The notes beneath the pieces are model-generated. The model worked only from the letters and a program-made list of their open reading frames with translations, was not told where the DNA came from and did not search any database. Position numbers and translations under genes: made by a program. A stretch of DNA of 64,000 nt, taken from assembly GCF_963974575.1 (NCBI RefSeq), contig NZ_CAXBBQ010000013.1, positions 1 to 64,000 of the forward strand. The letters are read 5' to 3'. Source of the stretch: Sphingosinicella sp963974575. Its GTDB lineage: Bacteria; Pseudomonadota; Alphaproteobacteria; Sphingomonadales; Sphingomonadaceae. Shown piece after piece: positions 1 through 8,054 of the stretch; position 1 is the first letter of the stretch, and each line of letters begins with the position of its first letter.

Positions 1-51
1 CCTCAACCTCGCCGCCGTCCGCCTATGGCTGAAGTCTTTTGTCAACGCGGC

Positions 52-759
52 CTAAGGCATCGGCCATACGAGTCCGGGCGAATCGAAGGTCCACGACGGA
101 CTGCCATTGCGGAACGTTGGAAGCTCGACGACGATCGTTTTTGCGTTCTTGATCTTGCGGAGGATGGCGGCGTCATAGCGCGCGAAAACGTATTCAGACG
201 AGCTGTCGGCGGGCTCGTTAAGCGTAAGCCGCTCCGCCTTGCCGTCTATGCTTATCATGCCGTCGCAGCCGTCATAGCTGCTGCATTTGAGCTGTCCCCG
301 GTCAATACGGAAGATCACGTCCAAGCCATACCGTGGATGCTGACGAACCGTCATGGTCAGGTAGGTGTTGCCCTCGTAAGGAAACTCGAAGTTATGGTAA
401 TTGCGGCTTCTCAGCTCGGCTGTCTGGACCTCTTTCCCGGTCACATCATCTTCGTAGCGGCTATAGGACCATGTCGCGGGCGCTGCGTAAGGTGTCGCCA
501 TTTCGGGGGCTTCGTACGCCATATCCGGTGGACCACTGTCGAGCGTGTCGGGTAAGCTTGAGCAGCCTTTATAGAGCAGGAAGCCAACGCCGAGTATGGC
601 TGCGGCCTTTATAAGACCACGATTGGCTTTGCGCCTGTAGAACGCCTTCTGGGCGGCCTCAATATCATCCGCATCGAATGTATGCCCGCAGAAACGGCAA
701 ACCAGCGCATCCAACTTTATCTGTTCGGCGCATTTCGGGCACTTTTTGATTTCTGCCAT
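52..759 (-). CDS. Zinc-ribbon, single-pass membrane protein of unknown function
   Basis: This 235-residue protein opens with a zinc ribbon made of two CxxC knuckles (CPKC near residue 7, CRFC near 21), the type found at the start of many bacterial zinc-ribbon membrane proteins. One hydrophobic segment follows at about residues 49-64, and the remaining 170 residues would lie on the far side of the membrane. I do not recognise a catalytic motif there. The ATG start is preceded by an AGGGGG ribosome binding site. The next gene upstream is 242 bp away, so it is probably transcribed alone; nothing else could be supported in that gap, which is AT-richer than its surroundings. The function is unknown. 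Confidence 0.75.
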   Translation of the reverse strand: MAEIKKCPKCAEQIKLDALVCRFCGHTFDADDIEAAQKAFYRRKANRGLIKAAAILGVGFLLYKGCSSLPDTLDSGPPDMAYEAPEMATPYAAPATWSYSRYEDDVTGKEVQTAELRSRNYHNFEFPYEGNTYLTMTVRQHPRYGLDVIFRIDRGQLKCSSYDGCDGMISIDGKAERLTLNEPADSSSEYVFARYDAAILRKIKNAKTIVVELPTFRNGSPSWTFDSPGLVWPMP

Positions 760-1001
760 GACTACCCCCTGCGGCGTAATATCGGTTTATACGCCCCGAC
801 GACAAGCCCAAGTACGCGAACAGCGCCATCATCCGCACTAAAGCGGTACTAAAGCCGCACATGCGTCAAGGGGATAAACGGGTTGGTACAAATCTGTGCT
901 AAGAGCAGCGATAATTTGGAACTTCTTATCGAAGGTCCATAACGCAACTAACTGCCTCCTTCACATTATTCAGCTCAAGCCGAGCGCAAGAGCGCGCCCT
1001 T

Positions 1002-1178
1002 TTAATCCCCGCGCTTGTGCACCTCGACGTGCTTTTCCAGACGCACAGCCTCACCCTTCACTGCGCGCTTTTCGGCAAGCGTTCTTCCGTGGAGGTGGCG
1101 GTTCTCTGCGGCTTTGGCCTCCGCCTCGGCGCGGGCTTTTGCCTTGCGCCTTTGGCGGAGGTTTATGAGTTCGGCCAT
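1002..1178 (-). CDS. DUF4169 family small basic protein
   Basis: A 58-residue protein starting MAELINLRQRRKAKARAEAE, rich in Arg, Lys, Ala and Glu, and ending EVHKRGD. The start MxEhhNLR followed by an Arg/Ala/Glu helix and a GRT motif fits the alphaproteobacterial DUF4169 family, which is about this length. It is probably one long charged helix. The ATG has a GGAGG site about 10 bases upstream and lies 28 bp after korB on the same strand, so it is probably the last gene of the korA-korB transcript. The function of the family is not established. Confidence 0.8.
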   Translation of the reverse strand: MAELINLRQRRKAKARAEAEAKAAENRHLHGRTLAEKRAVKGEAVRLEKHVEVHKRGD

Positions 1179-1206
1179 GCGGGCCTGCCCTCCCCGCCCG
1201 CTCGGT

Positions 1207-2229
1207 TCAGTCGCGCTTTTCGGCGACTTCCCACGTCTGGCCCTTGCGGATCAGCGCGGAGAGGTCGGCGATCTTGCCTTGGGTCAGCGTTTTCGTCTGT
1301 TCGCCGAGCGCGCTTTCGTAGCTGGGCGCGGGCGAGCAGAAGATGACGCCGAGCGCGATCGGGAAGCCGGGGAACGGCATATCGACCAGCATCTGCGCGA
1401 CACCCTTGTTGGTTTCGTCGTGGACGATGACGCCCGCGGCTTCCCAGTTTCCGTCCGCGACCTCGACGACTTCGAGGCGGAGATCCTGACGGTTGAGCGT
1501 GAGGCCCTTCGTGCCGCCCGCGAACAGCATCGGCTTGCCGTGTTCCAGCCAGATCTGGCTTTCGGCGGCGTTCGCCTTCGCGGTGAACGCTTCGAACACG
1601 GCGTCGTTGTAGACGATGCAGTTCTGGTAGAGCTCCACGAAGCTCGTGCCCTTGTGCCCGTGAGCGCGCTTCAGGATGCCGGGCATTTCCTTCTGCGCGG
1701 TGTCGATGCAGCGCGCGATGAAGCGGGCGCCGGCGCCGATCGCGAAGGCGCAGGGGCTCGCGGGGCGGTCCACCGAGCCGAAGGGCGAGGTGGGCGTGCG
1801 TGTGCCGACGCGGCTGGTGGGCGAATACTGGCCCTTGGTGAGGCCGTAGATCTCGTTGTTGAACAGAAGCACCTGGCAATCGAGATTGCGGCGCAGCAGG
1901 TGCAGCAGGTGATTGCCGCCGATCGAGAGGCCGTCGCCGTCTCCTGTGACGAGCCACACGTCAAGCTCCGGATTGGCGAGCTTCACGCCTGTCGCCACCG
2001 CCGGCGCGCGGCCGTGGATGGTGTGGAAGCCGTAGGTCGCCATGTAGTACGGGAAGCGCGACGAGCAGCCGATGCCGCTGACGAACACGGTGTTTTCAGG
2101 CCGTGCGCCGATCTCCGCCATCGTGCGCTGCACGCCCTTCAGGATCGCATAGTCGCCGCAGCCGGGGCACCAGCGCACCTCCTGATCGGTGGCGAAGTCG
2201 GCGGGCTTCAAAGGGGTCTGGACGTTCAT
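1207..2229 (-). CDS. korB: 2-oxoacid:ferredoxin oxidoreductase, beta subunit
   Basis: Thiamine-diphosphate and iron-sulfur subunit of a 2-oxoacid (probably 2-oxoglutarate) oxidoreductase, which decarboxylates the keto acid to the acyl-CoA and passes electrons to ferredoxin. At 340 residues it matches the two-subunit KorB type. Cysteines C21 and C24 (CPGCGDY), C55 (GIGCSS) and C204 (YQNC) are the four expected [4Fe-4S] ligands. GDGD near residue 97 and the NNEIYGLTKGQ segment form the thiamine-diphosphate/Mg site. Its start overlaps the korA stop by 4 bases (ATGA), which implies translational coupling. The substrate is inferred from family resemblance and could be another 2-oxoacid. Confidence 0.93.
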   Translation of the reverse strand: MNVQTPLKPADFATDQEVRWCPGCGDYAILKGVQRTMAEIGARPENTVFVSGIGCSSRFPYYMATYGFHTIHGRAPAVATGVKLANPELDVWLVTGDGDGLSIGGNHLLHLLRRNLDCQVLLFNNEIYGLTKGQYSPTSRVGTRTPTSPFGSVDRPASPCAFAIGAGARFIARCIDTAQKEMPGILKRAHGHKGTSFVELYQNCIVYNDAVFEAFTAKANAAESQIWLEHGKPMLFAGGTKGLTLNRQDLRLEVVEVADGNWEAAGVIVHDETNKGVAQMLVDMPFPGFPIALGVIFCSPAPSYESALGEQTKTLTQGKIADLSALIRKGQTWEVAEKRD

Positions 2230-4100
2230 GCGAGGGCTCCCTCGATAGCGGCCTCGATCTCGGCGATCTTGAACGGCTGGCCGGAGACCTTGTTGAGCGG
2301 TTTCGCGTCCACAAGGAACTGATCGCGCAGCACGGTCTTCAGCTGGCCGGTGTTCATCTCGGGCACGAGAATCCGGTCGTAAGTCTTCAGAAGTTCACCG
2401 AGATTTCTCGGCAGCGGCCAGATGTGGCGGATATGGATGTGCGCGACGCTCGCGCCCTTCGCGCGGGCACGGCCCACGGCCTGATGGATCGGGCCGAAGG
2501 TCGAGCCCCAGCCGACGACGGCGAGCTTTTCACCGGGCGCGCCGAGGCAGACGTCCTGCTCCGGAATGTCGTTCGCGATGCCGTCGATCTTCGCCTTGCG
2601 CGTGTCGGTCATCTTCTGGTGGTTTTCGGGCGCATAATCGATGTGGCCCGAATTGAAGCTCTTCTCGATGCCGCCGATGCGGTGCATCAGGCCGGGCGTG
2701 CCGGGCTTGATCCAGACGCGGGCGAGCTTTTCGTCACGGGCATACGGGTTCAACTCCGTGCCTTCGGGCGGCAGTTCTTCATGGAACGTCACAGGAAACT
2801 CGTCGTACGTGCTGATATCCGGCACTTTCCACGGCTCGGCGGCGTTGGCGATGTAGCCATCCGTCAGCAGCATCACGGGCGTCATGTAGCGCACGGCGAT
2901 GCGGCAGGCCTCGATCGCGGCATCAAACGCGTCTGAGGGCGAACGCGCGGCGATCACCGCGAGCGGGGCGTCACCGTTGCGGCCGTAGACGGCCTGATAG
3001 AGGTCCGACTGTTCGGTCTTCGTGGGGAGGCCCGTCGAAGGCCCGCCGCGCTGACTGTTCACGATGACGAGCGGCAGTTCGGTCATGATCGCGAGGCCGA
3101 GGGCTTCACCTTTCAGGGCGATACCGGGGCCGGACGACGAGGTCATACCGAGCTGGCCCGCATAAGACGCGCCGATCGCGGCGCAGATCGCGGCGATCTC
3201 GTCTTCAGCCTGGAAGGTGGTGACGCCGTACTCCTTGAGACGCGCGAGCGTGTGCAGGATCGAGGAGGCGGGCGTGATCGGGTACGAGCCGAAGAAGAGC
3301 GGCAGATGCGCAAGGTTCGCGCCGACGACGAGGCCGAGGCTGAGCGCTTCGGCGCCCGTGACGGTGCGGTAAAGGCCCGCTTCGGCGGGCGCGGCTTCCA
3401 CCTTGTAGCGCGCGAACGAGCCCATTTCGGCGGTTTCGCCGTAGGCGTGGCCGGCGTTCAGCGCGGCGATGTTCGCGTCCGCAAGGACGGGGTTCTTCGA
3501 GAACTTGGTATTCAGCCAGTCGATGAGCGGCTGACGATCACGATCGAACATCCAGAGCGCGAGGCCGAGCGTCCACATGTTCTTGCAGCGCAGCGCCTCC
3601 TTGTTGCCGAGGCCGTATTCGGCGACCGACTCCATCGTGCGGGCGGAAATGTCGAAGGCCACGACCTGATAGGCGGCGAGGCTGCCGTCCGTGATCGGAT
3701 CGACCTCGTAGCCCGCCTTCTTGAGGTTGCGGGCGCCGAACTCGCCGGTGTCCGCGATGATGAGCCCGCCGGGGCGGAGCGCCGACAGGTTCGTCTTGAG
3801 CGCGGCAGGGTTCATCGCGACGAGGATGTCGGGCGCGTCGCCCGCCGTGTCGATCTCCGTGGAGCCGAAGTTGATCTGGAACGCCGAGACGCCGAAGGTC
3901 GTCCCCTGCGGCGCGCGGATTTCCGCCGGAAAATCCGGGAAGGTCGCGAAATCGTTGCCCGCGAGCGCGCTCGACAGCGTGAACTGGCCGCCAGTGAGCT
4001 GCATACCATCGCCGGAGTCTCCGGCGAAACGAACAACGACCGCGTCGCGCGCGATCGCCGCGCCCTCTGTGGGCATGGGGTCTTTAAGCTTGGTTGCCAT
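2226..4100 (-). CDS. korA: 2-oxoacid:ferredoxin oxidoreductase, fused gamma-alpha subunit
   Basis: Partner of KorB, 624 residues. The N-terminal ~190 residues are the gamma domain (VRFAGDSGDGMQLTGGQF near residue 20), followed by the alpha domain (GSYPITPASSILH near 270, EDEIAAICAAIGASYAG) and a C-terminal transketolase-C-like domain (HIRHIWPLP). This gamma-alpha fusion is usual in two-subunit KorAB enzymes of aerobic and microaerobic bacteria. I chose the ATG giving MATKLKDP; an upstream in-frame start would add 22 residues that do not look like the family. It is the first gene of korA-korB-DUF4169, read away from the esterase gene across a 196-bp divergent gap. Confidence 0.92.
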   Translation of the reverse strand: MATKLKDPMPTEGAAIARDAVVVRFAGDSGDGMQLTGGQFTLSSALAGNDFATFPDFPAEIRAPQGTTFGVSAFQINFGSTEIDTAGDAPDILVAMNPAALKTNLSALRPGGLIIADTGEFGARNLKKAGYEVDPITDGSLAAYQVVAFDISARTMESVAEYGLGNKEALRCKNMWTLGLALWMFDRDRQPLIDWLNTKFSKNPVLADANIAALNAGHAYGETAEMGSFARYKVEAAPAEAGLYRTVTGAEALSLGLVVGANLAHLPLFFGSYPITPASSILHTLARLKEYGVTTFQAEDEIAAICAAIGASYAGQLGMTSSSGPGIALKGEALGLAIMTELPLVIVNSQRGGPSTGLPTKTEQSDLYQAVYGRNGDAPLAVIAARSPSDAFDAAIEACRIAVRYMTPVMLLTDGYIANAAEPWKVPDISTYDEFPVTFHEELPPEGTELNPYARDEKLARVWIKPGTPGLMHRIGGIEKSFNSGHIDYAPENHQKMTDTRKAKIDGIANDIPEQDVCLGAPGEKLAVVGWGSTFGPIHQAVGRARAKGASVAHIHIRHIWPLPRNLGELLKTYDRILVPEMNTGQLKTVLRDQFLVDAKPLNKVSGQPFKIAEIEAAIEGALA

Positions 4101-4234
4101 TGGCGGTCCCGGGACTGTGTATGCTTGTTCTCCGGAATCTCTAAGCCCGCGAGCCCGTACCCGCAAAGTAGATTTTATGTGAGGCTGACAAGCCGGCTTA
4201 CCACTGCGATCAGCACACTAGCGATAAGCGTGAC

Positions 4235-4263
4235 TTGCCGCTGACACAGGGCCACACGATAAT
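4235..4263 (+). promoter_or_regulatory. Sigma70-type promoter for the esterase gene
   Basis: TTGCCG at 4235-4240 and GATAAT at 4258-4263 are separated by exactly 17 bases. They match the -35 and -10 consensus in 4 of 6 and 5 of 6 positions. The predicted start of transcription near 4270 leaves a leader of about 27 bases ahead of the ATG at 4297, with AAAGGGAGA as ribosome binding site. Confidence 0.55.
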
Positions 4264-4296
4264 CCCGCGCAAATCCGCAAAAGGGAGATTCGAGAC

Positions 4297-5283
4297 ATGG
4301 CATTCGTTCGTCCAGACGTGCAGGCGTTCCTCGACATGCTGAATGCACAGCCGGGGCCACAGCTGCACGAGCTTGATCCCGGGGCGGCCCGCCAGATGAT
4401 GGGCATGATGGTGCAGGTGGCCGAAGCGCCGCGCGGCGCGATCGCGCGGGTGGAGGACCTCGCCATCGACGGTCCGCACGGCGACCGCATTCCGCTGCGT
4501 CTCTACAGCCCGCGCGCGGCGGCCGGCGAACCGCAGAGCGTGCTCATGTATTTCCACGGCGGCGGCTGGGTGGTCGGCGACCTCGAAACACACGATGGCC
4601 TCTGCGCAGAGATCGCGCGCAGCCTCGATATCACGGTGATTTCGGTCGACTACCGCCTCGCCCCCGAGCACGCTTTTCCGGCGGCGGGCGAGGACTGCAT
4701 CGCCGCGACGCGCTGGGCGGCGGCCTCGCCGCGGGAGATCGGCCACGCCGTGACGAGCATCGTCGTGGCCGGCGACAGCGCGGGCGGCAACCTCGCGGCC
4801 ATCGTGGCGCAGGAACTGGCAGGCAAGATGCCCGTGCCGATCATCGCGCAGTGGCTGATCTATCCGGGCGTCGACATGACCGCGAACACCGGATCGATGG
4901 AGGACTTCGCGGACGGCTACCTGCTGACCGCCGAGAGCATGGCGTGGTTCATGCGCCACTATATCGGGAACCTCCCGGACCATACCGATCCGCGCGCATC
5001 GCCGCTGCATTCACCCGCGCTCGACAACCAGCCTGCCGCGCTCGTCTTCACCTGCGGGCTCGACCCGCTGCGCGACCAGGGCCGCGCCTATGCCGCGAAG
5101 CTGATCGCGAGCGGTGTGCCGACGGTGTTCCGCGAAGCCAAGGGCCAGGTCCACGGCAGCCTGACGCTGCGGCAGGCGATCCCGTCGGCGCAGGGCGACC
5201 TCGCCGGGTGCCTGTCGGTGCTGCGGGACATCATCAACGAGGCGGGCGCCGACCTCACCATGATGAAAGCCGCCGCCGAGTGA
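4297..5283 (+). CDS. Alpha/beta hydrolase, HSL-type esterase/lipase
   Basis: A 328-residue carboxylesterase of the hormone-sensitive-lipase family (family IV). HGGGW near residue 85 is the oxyanion-hole motif and GDSAGG near 157 carries the nucleophile serine. D250 (CGLDPLRDQ) and H280 (QVHGS) complete the triad. No signal peptide is visible, so it should be cytoplasmic and act on short-chain esters; the natural substrate is unknown. It starts at an ATG after AAAGGGAGA and its stop codon overlaps the GTG start of rppH, so the two are co-translated. Confidence 0.9.
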   Translation: MAFVRPDVQAFLDMLNAQPGPQLHELDPGAARQMMGMMVQVAEAPRGAIARVEDLAIDGPHGDRIPLRLYSPRAAAGEPQSVLMYFHGGGWVVGDLETHDGLCAEIARSLDITVISVDYRLAPEHAFPAAGEDCIAATRWAAASPREIGHAVTSIVVAGDSAGGNLAAIVAQELAGKMPVPIIAQWLIYPGVDMTANTGSMEDFADGYLLTAESMAWFMRHYIGNLPDHTDPRASPLHSPALDNQPAALVFTCGLDPLRDQGRAYAAKLIASGVPTVFREAKGQVHGSLTLRQAIPSAQGDLAGCLSVLRDIINEAGADLTMMKAAAE

Positions 5284-5762
5284 AGGAACGCGTCCACCCC
5301 TCCGGGCTCCCGTACCGCCCCTGTGTCGGGATCATGCTCTTGAACCCGAAGAAGCATGTCTTCGTGGCGAAGCGGCTCGATATGATCGCCGAAGCCTGGC
5401 AGATGCCGCAGGGCGGTATCGACCCCGGCGAAGAGCCTGTGGAGGCGGCAGTGCGCGAGCTTGGCGAGGAGATCGGCACGACCAAGGCCGAGATCGTCGC
5501 CGAGAGCACGGGGTGGCACTGGTACGACCTGCCCGACGAGCTGATCGGCAAGATCTGGAAGGGCCGCTATGCCGGGCAGCGGCAGAAATGGTTCGTGATG
5601 CGCTTCACCGGCAAGGACAGCGATATCGACATCGAAACCGAGCACCCGGAATTCAGCGAGTGGAAATGGGCAAAACCTGCTACGCTTCCAGAGTTGATCG
5701 TGCCGTTCAAACGGCAGCTTTACATTGATGTGTTGCGTGAGTTCGAACCCATTCTCGCGTGA
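5280..5762 (+). CDS. rppH: RNA pyrophosphohydrolase (Nudix)
   Basis: RppH removes pyrophosphate from the 5' triphosphate end of RNAs and thereby triggers RNase E decay. The 160-residue protein has the full Nudix box, from GGIDPGEE to RELGEEIG at about residues 44-66, and the N-terminal YRPCVGIML and internal TGWHWYDLP segments characteristic of alphaproteobacterial RppH (formerly IalA/NudH). The reading frame stays open far upstream across the esterase gene. The GTG at 5280 is chosen because it overlaps the esterase stop (GTGA) and yields the family's normal length. Confidence 0.92.
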   Translation: MKERVHPSGLPYRPCVGIMLLNPKKHVFVAKRLDMIAEAWQMPQGGIDPGEEPVEAAVRELGEEIGTTKAEIVAESTGWHWYDLPDELIGKIWKGRYAGQRQKWFVMRFTGKDSDIDIETEHPEFSEWKWAKPATLPELIVPFKRQLYIDVLREFEPILA

Positions 5763-5860
5763 AAGGCAGCGGCGGAATTGATCCGCCGCGCATAATCCTG
5801 TATTCGCCGCAGCGCGAGGAAGAGCAGTGCGGGGCAACCCGCGCAGACAGGAGATATGCC

Positions 5861-7642
5861 ATGAGCACGTCCACTCGCGTTTCCCTCGCCGTTTTCTCGC
5901 TTGCCGCGCTCGCCGCGATTCCCGCAGCCGTCCCCGCCTCCGCAAAACTGACGCCCGAGGCGCTGCGTCTGCTGAACCCGTCCACCGCGTTCAGCCAGGC
6001 CTGCGGACAGGGCAAGAAGCGATCGCTGCTGCCGCAGCGCATCCAGTACGCGATGGCGAACACGCTGCCGCAGTTCGACAGCGAGCCGCCGCTCTACGAG
6101 GGGCTGGGCAGCGTCAACTTCCCGATCACCACGAAGAACCCCGAGGCGCAGGCCTTCTTCAACCAGGGGCTGGCGCTGGTGTACGGCTTCAACCATCAGG
6201 AGGCGATCCGCGCCTTCCGCGCCGCCGCGCGCCGCGATCCCGACTGCGCGATGTGCTATTGGGGCGAGGCCTTTTCGCACGGCTCCAACGTCAACGCGCC
6301 GATGGACCCTTCGACCAACGAGGCGACATGGGCCGCGCTGCAGAAGGCCGTGGCTGCGAAGGACAAGGCGAGCCCGCGCGAGCGCGCGCTGATCGAGGCG
6401 CTGCAGACACGCTACGCCGAGAACGCGCCGGCCGACCGCAGCGGCCTCGACAAGGCGTTTTCCGCCGCGATGATGAAGGTGGCGGCGGACTATCCGATGG
6501 ATAACGACATCGGTGTGCTGGCGGCGGAATCCGCGATGACGTCCTCGCCGTGGGACTATTGGGAGCCGGGCGGGCTGACCCCCTACCCGCATATGGTGCC
6601 CGCGATCCGGCTCGTTGAGCAGGTGATGGCGCGCGATCCGTATCACCCGCAGGCGGCGCATCTTTATATCCACCTGCTCGAAGCCTCGGCGCGGCCCGCG
6701 CAGGCGGAAGCGGCAGCGGACCGGCTTTCGAAGCCGCTGGTGCCCGCGGCTGGCCACCTCGTCCACATGCCGGGACACCTGTTCTACCGCGTCGGGCGCT
6801 ATGCCGATGCGATCCGCGTCAATGTCGATGCCGCGAAGGTGGATGAGGACTATCTCAAGTCCTCGCCGCTCGCGGGCATCTACCGGTTCGGATATTATCC
6901 GCACAACGTCCACTTCATCGTCAGCGCCGCGCAGATGGCGGGCGACATGGAGACGGCGGTTGCGCAGGCGACGAAGCTGCGCGAGATCCTGAACCCCGAC
7001 GTGACCGCGACGATCCCGTTTGTGCAGCCGGTGGATGCGGCGCCTTATCTTGCCTACGCGCACTTCGCGACACCGAAGGAGATCATGGCGCTTCCGGCAC
7101 CGGACGCGCGGCTGCACTATGTGCAGGCAATGTGGCGCTACGCGCGTGCGGTGGCGCAGGCAGATTTGAGGAATGACAAGGGCTTCAAGGCCGAACTTGA
7201 TGCGATGCGTGAAATCGGCCGCACGACCGACTGGAAGCCGCTGACCGACGGGCTGGTGCCGGTGCCGGCGCTGCTGGAGGTCGCGGAGAATGTCGCGCTC
7301 GGGCGGCAGGCGATGGCGAAGAAGCGCTACAAGGAGGCGGTCGCGTTCTACCGCAAGGGCGCGGAAGCCGAGACGCGGGTGAATTACACCGAGCCGCCCT
7401 ACTGGTACTATCCGGTCAATCAGTCGCTGGGCGGCGCGCTCTACATGGCGGGCGACTACAAGGGCGCGGAAGCCGCCTTCCAGAAGGCTCTCGTGCAGTA
7501 TCCGGGGAATGCCTGGGCGCTGTGGGGTCTCGGCGAGACGCAGGCGCGGACGGGCGACGCGGCGGGCGCGACGGCGACGCGGGCGGCGTTCGCGAAGGCG
7601 TGGATGGGGAAGAAGGACTGGCTGACGATGGCGCGGCTTTGA
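5861..7642 (+). CDS. Exported TPR-repeat protein
   Basis: A 593-residue protein with an N-terminal signal peptide ending near ASA at residues 26-28, so it should be periplasmic. Tetratricopeptide-like segments are visible around AFFNQGLALVYGFNHQEAIR (near residue 98) and near the C terminus (YKGAEAAFQKAL, GNAWALWGLGE). The middle holds DPDCAMCYWGEAF, a conserved stretch of this uncharacterised family, in which cysteines and tryptophans sit beside the TPR. The ATG follows an AGGAG site by 7 bases. Its partner is unknown. It stands alone behind rppH, separated by 98 bp. Confidence 0.8.
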   Translation: MSTSTRVSLAVFSLAALAAIPAAVPASAKLTPEALRLLNPSTAFSQACGQGKKRSLLPQRIQYAMANTLPQFDSEPPLYEGLGSVNFPITTKNPEAQAFFNQGLALVYGFNHQEAIRAFRAAARRDPDCAMCYWGEAFSHGSNVNAPMDPSTNEATWAALQKAVAAKDKASPRERALIEALQTRYAENAPADRSGLDKAFSAAMMKVAADYPMDNDIGVLAAESAMTSSPWDYWEPGGLTPYPHMVPAIRLVEQVMARDPYHPQAAHLYIHLLEASARPAQAEAAADRLSKPLVPAAGHLVHMPGHLFYRVGRYADAIRVNVDAAKVDEDYLKSSPLAGIYRFGYYPHNVHFIVSAAQMAGDMETAVAQATKLREILNPDVTATIPFVQPVDAAPYLAYAHFATPKEIMALPAPDARLHYVQAMWRYARAVAQADLRNDKGFKAELDAMREIGRTTDWKPLTDGLVPVPALLEVAENVALGRQAMAKKRYKEAVAFYRKGAEAETRVNYTEPPYWYYPVNQSLGGALYMAGDYKGAEAAFQKALVQYPGNAWALWGLGETQARTGDAAGATATRAAFAKAWMGKKDWLTMARL

Positions 7643-7694
7643 GCTCTGCCATCCTCACCCACTTCGCCTAAGGCCTGCGGCCCAAGGTTTCGTA

Positions 7695-7715
7695 CCTCTC
7701 CCATCAAGGGAGAGG
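7695..7715. repeat. Small inverted repeat downstream of the TPR gene
   Basis: CCTCTCCC at 7695-7702 and GGGAGAGG at 7708-7715 form an 8-bp stem with a 5-base loop (ATCAA). A run of G, not T, follows, so it is not a textbook terminator for the upstream gene. It may be a small dispersed palindrome or a processing/stabilising hairpin between two convergent genes. Confidence 0.45.
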
Positions 7716-7721
7716 GGGGGG

Positions 7722-7758
7722 CAAAAAGAAAACGGCCGGGCCCGAAGGGACCCGGCCG
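7722..7758 (-). terminator. Rho-independent terminator of csbD
   Basis: CGGCCGGG (7733-7740) pairs with CCCGGCCG (7751-7758). Read on the minus strand, the stem is followed by TTTTCTTTTT. It lies 20 bp after the csbD stop codon. Confidence 0.85.
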
Positions 7759-7778
7759 CCTCCCTCACGCACAAGGCG

Positions 7779-7961
7779 TCAGATGCGGTCGCCGAGGGCG
7801 CCCTTCACCTTGCCTTTCGCGTTCTGGACCTCGCCTTTGCGCTCCTGCGCAATGCCTTCGGCTTCGAGACGCGGATTGTTGGTGGCCTTGCCGGCCGCCT
7901 GCTTAATGTTGCCGGCGGCCTCGTTGCCGAGGCCTTTTGCGCGATCCTTGAGTTCGCCCAT
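7779..7961 (-). CDS. CsbD family stress protein
   Basis: A 60-residue, highly charged protein beginning MGELKDRAKGLGNEAAGNIK with a second copy-like half (RLEAEGIAQERKGEVQNAKGKVKG), the pattern of the CsbD family. In Bacillus CsbD belongs to the sigmaB general stress regulon; in alphaproteobacteria the family is often under the EcfG general stress sigma factor. The molecular role is not known. The ATG is preceded by AGGAG, and a strong terminator follows, so it is monocistronic. Confidence 0.9.
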   Translation of the reverse strand: MGELKDRAKGLGNEAAGNIKQAAGKATNNPRLEAEGIAQERKGEVQNAKGKVKGALGDRI

Positions 7962-8012
7962 GATTTTACTCCTGAAATTGCCTGTGCGCCGGGGGGTACG
8001 CACATCAGGAGA

Positions 8013-8037
8013 ATGCTCGGGAGCCCCGCAGGGTTCC
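8013..8037 (-). promoter_or_regulatory. Possible EcfG-type stress promoter of csbD
   Basis: On the minus strand GGAAC (8037-8033) is followed after 17 bases by CATT (8015-8012), which resembles the alphaproteobacterial EcfG consensus GGAAC-N16/17-CGTT with one mismatch. The position, about 50 bp ahead of csbD, fits. A single weak match like this can occur by chance. Confidence 0.3.
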
Positions 8038-8054
8038 GCGGCTCGTCGCAAGCG

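Noticed and set aside
760..1001. Coding sequence in the gap between the zinc-ribbon and DUF4169 genes
   Set aside because: Only short frames without a plausible ribosome binding site were seen; it is best read as a control region.
1015..2322. Long plus-strand frame of 435 codons over korB
   Set aside because: It is the mirror of korB, with Arg-rich low-quality protein and no family signature. GC-rich genes produce such antisense frames.
4851..5762. Apparent 303-residue fusion protein ending in a Nudix domain
   Set aside because: The first half is an out-of-frame reading of the esterase. The rppH start at GTG 5280, overlapping the esterase stop, gives the normal length.
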